A DNA stretch of 64,000 bases from contig NZ_PDWL01000007.1 in NCBI RefSeq assembly GCF_010093185.1, forward strand, positions 84,888 to 148,887. The letters are read 5' to 3'. This document shows positions 54,918 to 63,905 of the stretch, piece after piece. The first letter of the stretch is position 1, and each line of letters begins with the position of its first letter. The notes below the pieces were generated by a model, which saw only the letters and a list, made by a program, of their open reading frames with translations, was not told where the DNA came from and searched no databases. This DNA is from Pseudoxanthomonas jiangsuensis. Its GTDB lineage: Bacteria; Pseudomonadota; Gammaproteobacteria; Xanthomonadales; Xanthomonadaceae. The position numbers were made by a program, and so were the translations under genes.

Positions 54918-55637
54918 CTACCAGTCCTGGTGCCCGGGCAGCAGGCCGCGCAGCTCGGCCTCGCTCAGGTTGCGCCACTGCCCGGGCTTGAGCGCGCCCA
55001 GCCTGACGTTGTCGATCCGCACCCGGCGCAGCTGGGTGACCCGGTAGTCGAAGGCCGCCGCCATCAGCCGGATCTGCCGGTTCAGGCCCTGCTCGAGCAC
55101 GATCCGGAAGCCGAACTTGGCGATCCGCGTGGTCCGGCACGGCAAGGTCGTCTGGCCGTGGATCCGCACCCCGCGCGCCATCCCGCGCAGGAACTCCTCG
55201 GTCACCGGCTTGTTGACCGCGACCAGGTACTCCTTCTGATGGCGGTTCTCCGCGCGCAGGATCTGGTTGACGATGTCGCCGTTGCTGGTCAGCAGGATCA
55301 GCCCCTCCGAATCCTTGTCCAGGCGGCCGACCGGGAAGATCCTCTGCTCGTGGCCGACGAAGTCGACGATGTTGCCGTCGACCGCGCTCTCGGTGGTGCA
55401 GGTGATGCCGACCGGCTTGTTCAGGGCGATGTAGACGTGGCGGCGCTTGCCGGCCTTGGCGGTGCGCGCCTTCAGCGGCTGGCCGTCGACCAGCACCGCG
55501 TCGCCTTCGCCGACCACCGCGCCGGTCCCGGCCGGCTGACCGTTGACGGTGACCCGGCGCGCGGCGATCAGGCGGTCGGCCTCGCGGCGGGAACAGAAGC
55601 CGGTCTCGGCGATGTGCTTGTTGAGGCGTACGGTCAT
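54918..55637 (-). CDS. rluF: 23S rRNA pseudouridine synthase, RluF type
   Basis: 239 residues. N-terminal S4 RNA-binding domain (about 3-60; TGFCSRREADRLIAARRVTVNG) and RsuA/RluB/E/F catalytic domain with D in GRLDKDSEGLIL. ALNKPVGITCTTE and EQGLNRQIRLMAAAFDY favour RluF (E. coli position 2604), not RluB/E. ATG overlaps the stop of the upstream GGDEF-EAL gene by four bases (ATGA), an unusual pairing of ribosome modification with second-messenger turnover. Confidence 0.9.
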   Translation of the reverse strand: MTVRLNKHIAETGFCSRREADRLIAARRVTVNGQPAGTGAVVGEGDAVLVDGQPLKARTAKAGKRRHVYIALNKPVGITCTTESAVDGNIVDFVGHEQRIFPVGRLDKDSEGLILLTSNGDIVNQILRAENRHQKEYLVAVNKPVTEEFLRGMARGVRIHGQTTLPCRTTRIAKFGFRIVLEQGLNRQIRLMAAAFDYRVTQLRRVRIDNVRLGALKPGQWRNLSEAELRGLLPGHQDW

Positions 55638-58105
55638 GGCGCCATTATGGGCGAGGCCGGCGCCGCCGCGGCGGCCGGCCGCGCCAGGGCGTCCTCCTCG
55701 ATCAGCTGCTCCAGCGGGCACGGCACGTGCACGCCGAAGCCCTGGATCCGCGACACCCCCAGCAGGGCCAGCCGGCGCGCGGTGGCGTCCGAGTCCACCC
55801 ATTCGGCGATGGTCTCCTTGCCCAGCGCCTGGCCGACCTGGGCCATCGAGCGCACCAGCGCCAGGTCGCTCTCGCCGCTGGCCATGTCGCGCACGAACAC
55901 GCCGTCGATCTTGAGGATGTCGATGTCCAGGCGCTTGAGGTAGCCGAACGAGGACATGCCGCTGCCGAAGTCGTCCAGCGCGATCCGGCAGCCGCGGGCG
56001 CGCATGGCGGCGATGAAGCGGCAGGCATCGTCCATGTTGCCGATCACCGCGGTCTCGGTGATCTCCAGGCACAGCCGCGCGGCCAGCTCCGGCTGGCGGT
56101 CGAACAGGCCGCCCAGGTGTTCCAGGAACGCGGGATCGACCACCGACTGCGCCGAGACGTTGACGTGGCACAGCTCCAGCCTGTGCAGGTGCCCGGGATG
56201 GGCGGCCAGCTGCGCGGCCACCGCGTCGATCACGTGGCGGTCCACCAGCATGCCCTGGCCGTAGCGTTCGATCGCCGGCAGGAACGCGCCGGGCTCGTAC
56301 AGCTGGCCATCGCGCTCGCGCAGGCGTACCAGCACCTCGTAGCGCAGGCCGCCGCTGCGGCCGCCGTCGACCGGCTCGATCTTCTGCGCGTACAGCAGCA
56401 GCCGGCCCTCGGCGATCGCCAGCCGCACCTGCGCCACCCAGTCCAGCTCGCGCCGGCGCCGGGCCAGGGTCTGGTCGGACTCGCGGTAGCAGCGGACCCG
56501 GTTGCGGCCCTCCTCCTTGGCCACGTAGCAGGCGGTGTCGGCCGCGCGCAGCAGCCAGTCGACGTCGGCCGCGCCGGCGTTGATCTCGACCACGCCGGTG
56601 CTGCAGTTCAGGCCGAAGCTGCGCCCGTCGCGCTGGAAAGCGTTCGCCGCCAGCGCCGCGTACACCCGCGCCATCACCGTCTCGGCTTGTTCCAGGCTGG
56701 TGTCGTGCAGCAGCACCGCGAACTCGTCGCCGCCCAGCCGGCCCAGCCAGTCGCCGCGGCGCAGGCAGTCCTGGACGATCCCGGCGAAGCGGCACAGGTA
56801 GCGGTCGCCGGCCTCGTGGCCGCAGGTGTCGTTGACCAGCTTGAACTGGTCCAGGTCGATGTAGCACAGGGCGTGACGGTCGCCGCGCAGCTTCACCTGG
56901 CCCAGCAGCTGGGACAGGCGGCGGCCGATCTCGCGCCGGTTGATCAGCCCGGTCAGTTCGTCGTGGCTGGCCTGGTGGGCCATCTCGCTGGCCAGGGCGT
57001 GGGCGTCGGACACGTCCTCGACCAGCACGAACACGTGGTCCTGCCCGGGCCGGCGCCCGGCGACCATCGAGGCGGTCCAGCGCACCCAGCGCATCCGGCC
57101 CCGGGCGCCGAGCAGGCGCCGCTCGCCCTGTTCCAGCAGCGCGGCCCAGTCGATCGCGCCGTCGCCGCGCGCAGGCAGGTCCTCGCTCAGCATCACGTCG
57201 GCCAGGCGGGACTGGCGCAGGCGCGGCAGCGGCATCTGCAGGATCTGCGCCAGCGCGCCGTTGGCCTGGGTGAAGCGGCCCTGCAGGTCCAGCCGGGCCA
57301 TGCCCACCGCCGACTGGTGGAAGGCCATGCGGAATTCGCTCTCGGTCTCGCGCACCCGGTGCAGGGTGCTGCGCATCACCCGCACCGCGTAGGCGGCCAG
57401 CAGCACGAACACCGCCACCGCCAGCAAGAGAAGACCGCGGCGCATGGCATGGCTGCCTTCGGCCAGCGAGCGCGAGAACGCCAGTTCCAGCGGCCGCAGG
57501 CGGGCGTCGATCGCCAGCACCTCGCGCTGGTAGGCCTCGGCCTGGCCGGGTTCCAGCGGCCCGGCGCGCAGCTGCCGCTCCATCGCGTCGGCCAGCCCGA
57601 CCAGGCGCAGGATCTCGCCCTCGGCCCGGCGCCAGTGCTCGACCGACTCGCGGAAGTACGGCGCCCGCTGCAGCAGCCGGAACATCCACAGCATCCGGTC
57701 GATGTCGCGCGGGTCGCTGCCGCCGCGGAGGAAGCCGGCGCGGCCGGCCGCCATGTCCACCGGATCGCGCTCCAGCGCCAGGCGCCCGTCGCGGTCGCCC
57801 AGCGGCACGTCCAGGGCGCGGCGGGCCTCGGCCAGGTCGGCGGGATCGCCGCCGCCGGCATAGCGGTAGAGCGCGTGCACCGCCCGCTGCTGGGCCTTGG
57901 ACCAGTGGCTCTCGCCGATGATGTAGGCGGTGGCGCCGGCCTGGGTCTCCAGCAACAGGGTGGTCAGCAGGGTGCCGAGCGCGCACAGGCCGACCAGCAG
58001 CGCCACCCGGAACGGCAGGCGCTGCAGGCCGCGATCGTTGTCCTGTGCTTGCGTGCCGCCCAAACCTGGTCTCCGCGCATCGGCTGGCTTGCAGGCCCGC
58101 CTCAC
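55634..58105 (-). CDS. Membrane-anchored PAS-GGDEF-EAL protein
   Basis: 823 residues with GTG start 58105 and no clear ribosome site. TM1 (about 33-52), periplasmic sensor (to about 233), TM2 (about 234-255), PAS (about 265-385), GGDEF (about 390-550; RLGGDEFAV with the I-site RRGD five residues before) and EAL (about 560-800). EAL motifs: YEVLVRL (E present, A to V), CHVNVS, LEITETA, DDFGSG, LKIDG and AEWVD. The cyclase side is intact and feedback-controlled, and the phosphodiesterase also looks active, so net activity depends on the sensor. Translationally coupled to rluF. Confidence 0.9.
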   Translation of the reverse strand: MRRACKPADARRPGLGGTQAQDNDRGLQRLPFRVALLVGLCALGTLLTTLLLETQAGATAYIIGESHWSKAQQRAVHALYRYAGGGDPADLAEARRALDVPLGDRDGRLALERDPVDMAAGRAGFLRGGSDPRDIDRMLWMFRLLQRAPYFRESVEHWRRAEGEILRLVGLADAMERQLRAGPLEPGQAEAYQREVLAIDARLRPLELAFSRSLAEGSHAMRRGLLLLAVAVFVLLAAYAVRVMRSTLHRVRETESEFRMAFHQSAVGMARLDLQGRFTQANGALAQILQMPLPRLRQSRLADVMLSEDLPARGDGAIDWAALLEQGERRLLGARGRMRWVRWTASMVAGRRPGQDHVFVLVEDVSDAHALASEMAHQASHDELTGLINRREIGRRLSQLLGQVKLRGDRHALCYIDLDQFKLVNDTCGHEAGDRYLCRFAGIVQDCLRRGDWLGRLGGDEFAVLLHDTSLEQAETVMARVYAALAANAFQRDGRSFGLNCSTGVVEINAGAADVDWLLRAADTACYVAKEEGRNRVRCYRESDQTLARRRRELDWVAQVRLAIAEGRLLLYAQKIEPVDGGRSGGLRYEVLVRLRERDGQLYEPGAFLPAIERYGQGMLVDRHVIDAVAAQLAAHPGHLHRLELCHVNVSAQSVVDPAFLEHLGGLFDRQPELAARLCLEITETAVIGNMDDACRFIAAMRARGCRIALDDFGSGMSSFGYLKRLDIDILKIDGVFVRDMASGESDLALVRSMAQVGQALGKETIAEWVDSDATARRLALLGVSRIQGFGVHVPCPLEQLIEEDALARPAAAAAPASPIMAP

Positions 58106-58214
58106 GGCGGGGGCGTACGCGGGCCCCGGTCCCGGACTGATCGGCCGGCGCCGGCGGCGCTTGAGCCGCGCGACCCGGCCGCGGCGCCGCCGCCATCGCA
58201 GCCCGTGCCGGCGG

Positions 58215-59960
58215 TCACACTGCGGGCGGCTCCGGCTCCTCGACGGCGGCCTCGACCCGGTCGCGGCCGCCGCGCTTGGCCCGGTACATCGCCTCGTCCG
58301 CGCGCCGCAGCAGGGCGGCCGCGTCGCGGTCCCCGGCCCGCAGGGAGGCCAGGCCGATGCTGGCGGTCACCGCCAGGCCGGGCACGCCCAGGCCGGCGGC
58401 GGCCTCGGACACCCGCCGGCGCAGGAACTCCATCCGCCGCCGCGCCGCCTCGCCCTCCACGCCCGGCAGCAGCAACAGGAACTCTTCCCCGCCCATCCGG
58501 ATCACGTGCGCCGGTTCGCCGACGGCGGCGGCCAGCACCCGCGCCACCGCGACCAGCACCCGGTCGCCGACCGCGTGCCCGTGGAGGTCGTTGATCCGCT
58601 TGAACAGGTCGATGTCGAGGAAGCCCACGGTCAGCGCGCCGTCGCCCGCGCGCGCCTGCTGCAGCCGCTGCTCCAGGGTGCGCAGGCCGGCGCGCCGGTT
58701 CGGCAGGCTGGTCAGCGCATCGGTGTCGGCCAGCTGCTGCATCTCGTCGCGCTGCCGGCGCAGGCGACCCAGGCGCAGGTTGAGGGCGTAGGCGCTCACG
58801 GTCAGGAACCAGGTGATCGAGCCCTGGATCGCCTCGACCCGGTACTCCACCAGCCAGCGGTTGCCGGCCAGGTCGAGCAGGCCCATGGCCAGGAACGGCA
58901 GCATCGCCGCCAGCCCGGCCGTGCCTTCGGCCGACCCGCCCGCCGCGGCGAACGCCCGCCGATGGCTGGCGCCGTACAGGCCGATGGCGAACACCATCAG
59001 GTAGCCGAGCCGGAACGCCAGGTCCACCCCGCGCGCCAGCGGCGCCAGCGCGGCCATCGGCAGGGTCGCCGCCAGGACCGCGCCGCCGATCCAGCAGGCC
59101 AGGGTGAGCTGCAGCAGGTGCCGGCGCGAGGACAGCCACAACGCCGCCCCGCCGACCAGCAGCCACATGCCGTACAGCAGGGTGCTCAGGCCGATGCAGG
59201 AGAAGGCCGTCAGCCAGCGCCACTCGCTTTCGCCCACCGGCAGCCAGGGCTGCGGATAGCCGCTCAGGCCGCTGAGGATCGCCTGCCACAGCACCGCCAG
59301 CAGGCACAGCAGCGCATAGCCCAGGAACACGCCGTCGCGGGCGCTGAGGAAACCCATCAGCGCGGTGAAGGCCAGGGCGATGGCCACCGCCAGCGCGGCC
59401 GCGCGCACCAGCAGGCGGGCGGTGTCGATCTGCTGCACCGGGCTGGGGGCGCCGACCCGCACGGTCGGGATCCAGGCCGGCTTCAGCGGCCGCGTCCAGG
59501 CCACCCGGATCGGCTCCATGTCCCCGGCCGGCGGCACCACCACCATCCCCACGCCCGCACGGAAGCGCGAATCGCGGGTGCCGGCGTCGTGCATGCGGCC
59601 GCAGACCTCGCGCTCGCCGTGGGCGACCATCACCTCGCCGGCGAACACGTTGAACACGTCCACCGCCTGCGGCACCCCGGGCCAGCCGCCTTCCGGCGGC
59701 GGGATCTCGACCCGCACGTCCAGCGCGGCCAGCGCCTCGGGCGAGCAGCCGCGCACCGGGGCCGGTTCCCACGCCGGCGCGCCGGCCACCAGGTACTCGC
59801 CCTGCGGCTGCGGACCGATCGCGCCCTGCACCTGCAGCCAGGTCCACAGGGCCACCAGCAGGCCCAGCAGCACCAGCCGCAGCGCCATCCAGCGCCGGCC
59901 ACGCCGCCCCCCTGCATTCCAGCGCTGCATCTTCCCCTGCGATCCCATCCCGAAAACCAT
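58215..59960 (-). CDS. Membrane GGDEF protein with a 7TM-type sensor
   Basis: About 581 residues from ATG 59960; ATGs at 59948 and 59930 are equally possible, the last with AGGGGAAG just before. Segment TM1 (WMALRLVLLGLLVALW), an extracytoplasmic region of about 150 residues, then seven hydrophobic segments (about 200-395), as in 7TMR-DISM sensors. GGDEF domain at about 420-575: MGGEEFLLLLPG active site. No RxxD I-site precedes it (EPAHVIR). Diguanylate cyclase of the inner membrane; it is the third c-di-GMP gene in 7 kb. Confidence 0.88.
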   Translation of the reverse strand: MVFGMGSQGKMQRWNAGGRRGRRWMALRLVLLGLLVALWTWLQVQGAIGPQPQGEYLVAGAPAWEPAPVRGCSPEALAALDVRVEIPPPEGGWPGVPQAVDVFNVFAGEVMVAHGEREVCGRMHDAGTRDSRFRAGVGMVVVPPAGDMEPIRVAWTRPLKPAWIPTVRVGAPSPVQQIDTARLLVRAAALAVAIALAFTALMGFLSARDGVFLGYALLCLLAVLWQAILSGLSGYPQPWLPVGESEWRWLTAFSCIGLSTLLYGMWLLVGGAALWLSSRRHLLQLTLACWIGGAVLAATLPMAALAPLARGVDLAFRLGYLMVFAIGLYGASHRRAFAAAGGSAEGTAGLAAMLPFLAMGLLDLAGNRWLVEYRVEAIQGSITWFLTVSAYALNLRLGRLRRQRDEMQQLADTDALTSLPNRRAGLRTLEQRLQQARAGDGALTVGFLDIDLFKRINDLHGHAVGDRVLVAVARVLAAAVGEPAHVIRMGGEEFLLLLPGVEGEAARRRMEFLRRRVSEAAAGLGVPGLAVTASIGLASLRAGDRDAAALLRRADEAMYRAKRGGRDRVEAAVEEPEPPAV

Positions 59961-60145
59961 GCCCGCCCATGCCCTCGCGCCGTCGCGGCCCGGAGTCCAG
60001 GCGACGCATCCGGTCGCAGGCATGATCGGCCGCGGAGGCGGCGACTTGAACGGGAATGTCAGGCGCCGGGGCCGAGGCGGGCCGCAGCCCGCCCCGTCGC
60101 GACCTCAGGCGCGGATCGCCGCCGCGACAGCCGCGGCGACCGGCT

Positions 60146-62071
60146 TCAGCCTCGCGGCTTCGGCGGACCCTTGCGATGCGGCCTGGCCGCCGGCGCCCGG
60201 CCCGGCTTGCCGCCCGGACGCGCGCCCTGGGGGCGGAAGCGGGCGCGCGGCGCGGACGCGTTCTCGCCCGGGGCGTGGCTGCCGTCCCAGCGGCTGATCC
60301 GCAGCTGCTGGCCGACCACCCAGGCCTTCTGCAGGTGCGACATGATCTCCTGCGGCATGCCCTCGGGCAGGTCGAGGATCGAATGGTCCTCGTGGATGTC
60401 GATCCGGCCGATGTAGCGGCTCTCCAGCCCGGCCTCGTTGGCGATCGCGCCGACGATGTTCCCGGGCTTGACCCCGTGCACGTGGCCGACCTCGACCCGG
60501 TAGGTCTCCATGCCCGCATCGGGCGCGGCGCGCGGCGGCTTGGGCGCGCGCGGCGGACGGCTGCCGTAGTCGCCTTCCTGCGGGCCGTCGAACGCGCGAT
60601 GCGCGCGCGCGCCGGCATCGCCGTCGTGGCTGCGTGGCACGAAGCCCTCGCGCGGCGGACGCGGCGGGCGGGCTGCGCGGGCGTCCTCGCCGCGCGGCTC
60701 GCGCTCGAAGCGCGGCGCCCGCGGCGGCGGGTCCTTGGCTTCCAGCAGCAGCGGAGTGTCGCCCTGCAGCAGCCGCGCCAGGGCGGCGGCCACTTCCGAC
60801 TCGGGCACGTCGTGCTCGCCGGCGTAGCGCGCGACCAGGTCGCGGTACGGCTCCAGGCCGCCGCTTTCCAGCGCGCCGGAGATCTTCTCGAAGAACCTCG
60901 CCACCCGGCGGTCGTTGACCGCGTCCACGCTCGGCAGCCGCATTTCCTCGATCGGCTGCCGGGTGGCGCGCTCGATCGCGCGCAGCATGCCCTTCTCGCG
61001 CGGGGTCACGAACAGGATCGCCTCGCCGCTGCGCCCGGCGCGGCCGGTGCGGCCGATGCGGTGGACGTAGCTCTCGGTGTCGTAGGGGATGTCGTAGTTG
61101 AGGACGTGGCTGATCCGCTCCACGTCCAGGCCGCGCGCGGCCACGTCGGTGGCCACCAGCACGTCCAGCTTGCCTTCCTTGAGCTGGGCGATGATCCGCT
61201 CGCGCTGCTGCTGCTGCAGGTCGCCGTTGATCGCCGCGGCGGCCTGGCCGCGCGCCTGCAGCTTCTCGGCCAGCTCCTCGGTACCGGCCTTGGTCCGGGC
61301 GAACACGATCATGGCGTCGAACGGCTCGGCCTCGATGATCCGGGTCAGGGCGTCGAGCTTGTGCATGCCGCTGACGAACCAGTAGCGCTGCCGGATGTTG
61401 GCCGAGGTCGTGGTCTTGGCCGCAATGGTGACCTCGGCCGGATCCTTGAGGTAGGTCTGGGCGATGCGCCGGATCGGCGCCGGCATGGTCGCCGAGAACA
61501 GCGCCACCTGGCGGGTCGGCGGGGTCTTCTGCAGGACCGCCTCGACGTCGTCGATGAAGCCCATGCGCAGCATCTCGTCGGCCTCGTCCAGGACCAGGCA
61601 CTTGAGCTCGGACAGGTCCAGGGTGCCGCGCTCGAGGTGGTCGATCACCCGCCCCGGGGTGCCGACCACCACGTGCACGCCGCGGCGCAGGGCGTGCAGC
61701 TGCGGGCCGTAGCCCTGGCCGCCGTAGATCGGCAGGACGTGGAAGCCGGGCATCTTGGTGGCGTAGCGCTGGAAGGCCTCGGCGACCTGGATCGCCAGCT
61801 CACGGGTCGGCGCCAGCACCAGCGCCTGCGGCTTGGTCCGCGCCAGCTCCAGGTTGGCCAGCACCGGCAGGGCGAAGGCGGCGGTCTTGCCGGTGCCGGT
61901 CTGGGCGGTACCGAGCACGTCGCGGCCGGCCAGCAGCGCCGGGATGGTGGCGGCCTGGATCGGCGAGGGCGACTCGTAGCCGACTTCGCTCAGGGCGGCG
62001 AGCAACGGCTCGGGCAGGCCGAGGTCGCCGAAGCGCGGCGCGGCGGGGGTTTCTTGATCGGGGGCGGACAT
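60146..62071 (-). CDS. deaD: DEAD-box ATP-dependent RNA helicase with C-terminal RNA-binding domain
   Basis: 641 residues from ATG 62071 (GGAGCCCCGG upstream). RecA1: Q motif near PSPIQ, Walker A AQTGTGKT (56-63), PTREL, TPGR, DEAD (162-165), SAT (193-195). RecA2: ARGLDV and HRIGRTGRAG. A Pro/Arg-rich linker (about 455-520) and a DbpA-type RNA-binding domain (about 520-590) follow, with a basic Arg/Gly/Pro tail. This architecture is CsdA/DeaD: cold-adaptation, ribosome assembly and mRNA decay. The linker and tail are longer than in E. coli CsdA's core. Confidence 0.93.
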   Translation of the reverse strand: MSAPDQETPAAPRFGDLGLPEPLLAALSEVGYESPSPIQAATIPALLAGRDVLGTAQTGTGKTAAFALPVLANLELARTKPQALVLAPTRELAIQVAEAFQRYATKMPGFHVLPIYGGQGYGPQLHALRRGVHVVVGTPGRVIDHLERGTLDLSELKCLVLDEADEMLRMGFIDDVEAVLQKTPPTRQVALFSATMPAPIRRIAQTYLKDPAEVTIAAKTTTSANIRQRYWFVSGMHKLDALTRIIEAEPFDAMIVFARTKAGTEELAEKLQARGQAAAAINGDLQQQQRERIIAQLKEGKLDVLVATDVAARGLDVERISHVLNYDIPYDTESYVHRIGRTGRAGRSGEAILFVTPREKGMLRAIERATRQPIEEMRLPSVDAVNDRRVARFFEKISGALESGGLEPYRDLVARYAGEHDVPESEVAAALARLLQGDTPLLLEAKDPPPRAPRFEREPRGEDARAARPPRPPREGFVPRSHDGDAGARAHRAFDGPQEGDYGSRPPRAPKPPRAAPDAGMETYRVEVGHVHGVKPGNIVGAIANEAGLESRYIGRIDIHEDHSILDLPEGMPQEIMSHLQKAWVVGQQLRISRWDGSHAPGENASAPRARFRPQGARPGGKPGRAPAARPHRKGPPKPRG

Positions 62072-62213
62072 CCGGGGCTCCGGCGGCGCGCGCCAGGACG
62101 GCGCGGCGGGGTGTTGTAACAAGGGCGCCATTGTGCGCCGTCCGGCCCGGGCTTGTCGCGCCCGGGCTGAACGGGCGGGCCAGGGTCGTTCAGCGCCGGC
62201 GCTCGCGCTCCGG

Positions 62214-62230
62214 GTTCGGGACTTCCGAAC
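62214..62230 (-). terminator. Hairpin downstream of the ClpP-like lipoprotein gene
   Basis: GTTCGG-GACTT-CCGAAC, extendable by GCTCC/GGAGC with a two-base bulge, seven bases after the stop at 62237 on the minus strand. No T-run. Two more palindromes (AGCGCCGGCGCT at 62192-62203 and GCCCGGGC pairs at 62145-62167) lie in the same 165-base gap. Confidence 0.4.
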
Positions 62231-62236
62231 GGAGCT

Positions 62237-63433
62237 TCAGCCCCCGACCCCAGCCTCCGCCGGTGCCGCTTCGGCGGCCGTGGCCGCCGGCGGCGCGGGC
62301 CGCGGTACCGGGCCTGCGTCGGCGCCCTCCACCACCGGCTCGGCGTTCTCCGCGGGTGCCGCCGGCTCGGACATGGCGTTGAACTCGGCCAGCGGGCTCT
62401 CGGCCGGGCAGTCGTCGTCGGGGAAGCCGAAGTCGCGGCGCAGCTGCAGGCCGCAGGCGTTCAGCGTCTGCACCGTCTCGCCGCCGCGGCAGCGTCCGTC
62501 GTAGGCGCGCACCCAGGCCTCGCGCCGGCGCATGAAATCGTCGCCGCACTTGTCCAGCAGCTGCACCCGGTCCAGATCGTCCTGGGCGGCGTTGTTGCCG
62601 TCCAGGCCGTAGGCCGCCAGTTCGTCGGTGGTGAGCAGGCGCAGGCTGCGGTTGGGTACGGTCTTCATCACGTCGGCCAGCAGGGGCGAGGCACCGTTGC
62701 GCTCCAGGTAAGCGCGAACGGTGGCGTAGACCGCCTGCAGCTCGGTGTTGAGCTCCTCGCGGTTGGTGGCGGTGGAGCTGAGCCGGATGATCCGGTGGAT
62801 GCCCACCCGCCCGGCCAGCACCCGGCTGTCGCCGCCGGCCAGCACGAACACGCAGGCGCTGTGGCAGACCGAGTCCTCGCGCACCCACAGGGTCCAGTGG
62901 TGCTTGCCGATCCAGTCGCCGGCGCGGATCGCGTCCTCGACCTGGCCGCCGGTGGAGTCCAGGTCCAGTACCCGGTTGCCGATCCCCAGGCCGTCGGCCA
63001 TGCGCGTGACCCGCTCGACCAGGGCGGTGAAGTCGCTGGCGATCTTGCCGCGGTAGCGCAGGCGCAGGACGTCACCGGCGCGGCAGGGTTCGAGCAGGTG
63101 GCGCAGGTTGGCGCGGCTGGGGGTGCTGATCGCCTCGCCGTCGCCTTCGCGGTAGTCGAGCCGGCAGTCGATCCAGGCCTGGCCCGAGGTCAGCTCCATC
63201 GGCGACCAGTCCGGCGCCTTGGCCTTGGCCGGCGGCGCCGGCGCGGGCGGCGGCGCGACCGGGGCCACCGGCGCCTGGCTCACCGCGCCGCCCTCCTCCG
63301 GCGAGGCCACGGTCTGGGTCTCGATCTCCGCCGGCGCCGGCGGCACGGGCGCGGCCGTACAGCCCGTGAGGGCGCAGAGGAACAGCAGGGTCAGGCCGCG
63401 GCGCGGCAGCAGGAACGACGGGAGCACGGTCAC
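62237..63433 (-). CDS. ClpP-like (COG3904) protein, probable lipoprotein
   Basis: About 398 residues from a GTG at 63433 or 63427; no ribosome site decides. Lipobox LTGC follows FLCALTGC. After a Pro/Ala linker (about 40-75) the core (about 75-335) resembles crotonase/ClpP-fold periplasmic proteases: LDSTGGQVEDAI, nucleophile candidate in CHSACVFVLAGG, and VGIHRI. These supply Ser and His of a ClpP-type dyad with an Asp downstream. COG3904 predicted function is a periplasmic protease; unverified. Acidic/Ala-rich C-terminal tail. Confidence 0.75.
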   Translation of the reverse strand: MTVLPSFLLPRRGLTLLFLCALTGCTAAPVPPAPAEIETQTVASPEEGGAVSQAPVAPVAPPPAPAPPAKAKAPDWSPMELTSGQAWIDCRLDYREGDGEAISTPSRANLRHLLEPCRAGDVLRLRYRGKIASDFTALVERVTRMADGLGIGNRVLDLDSTGGQVEDAIRAGDWIGKHHWTLWVREDSVCHSACVFVLAGGDSRVLAGRVGIHRIIRLSSTATNREELNTELQAVYATVRAYLERNGASPLLADVMKTVPNRSLRLLTTDELAAYGLDGNNAAQDDLDRVQLLDKCGDDFMRRREAWVRAYDGRCRGGETVQTLNACGLQLRRDFGFPDDDCPAESPLAEFNAMSEPAAPAENAEPVVEGADAGPVPRPAPPAATAAEAAPAEAGVGG

Positions 63434-63512
63434 GGCAGGCGATGAAGACGACCCGCAGTCTAGGCGCTGCCTCCGCGGCCGTGGCAACGGGCGATGAACG
63501 CGGTCGCCGCGC

Positions 63513-63905
63513 TCAGCGCAACAGGGGCCACAGCACCATGGCGAAGCCGACCATCGACACCGTCCAGGCCGTCGAGCGCAGGTAGGGCACCCCGGACAGG
63601 TACAGCGGCACATAGGCCAGCCGCGCCCAGAAATAGACCTGCGCGCCCAGCGCGCTGGTGGCGTCGGCGCGGCCGCTGGCCGCCAGCGCCAGCACTGCGG
63701 CGGCGAACAGCGGGAAGGTCTCGAGGAAGTTGCGGAACGCGCGCTCGCTGCGCCCGGCCGCGCCGGCCGGCGGCGCCATCTGCTGGTCGCGGTTGCCGGT
63801 GTTCCAGGCCATGCCGCGCTGGCGGGTGACCAGCAGGTCGGCCAGCAGGAGCTGGGCCACGCCCAGCACGATCGCCCACGCCAGATACTGGATTTCGACG
63901 CTCAT
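63513..63905 (-). CDS. MAPEG-family membrane protein
   Basis: 130 residues with four hydrophobic segments; conserved MAPEG features ERAFRNFLETFPLF and YFWARLAYVPLYLSGVPYLR. Members include glutathione S-transferases and leukotriene synthases; bacterial relatives are mostly uncharacterised. GGAGAAAG lies six bases before the start. The last 95 bases of the window show no feature. Confidence 0.9.
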   Translation of the reverse strand: MSVEIQYLAWAIVLGVAQLLLADLLVTRQRGMAWNTGNRDQQMAPPAGAAGRSERAFRNFLETFPLFAAAVLALAASGRADATSALGAQVYFWARLAYVPLYLSGVPYLRSTAWTVSMVGFAMVLWPLLR

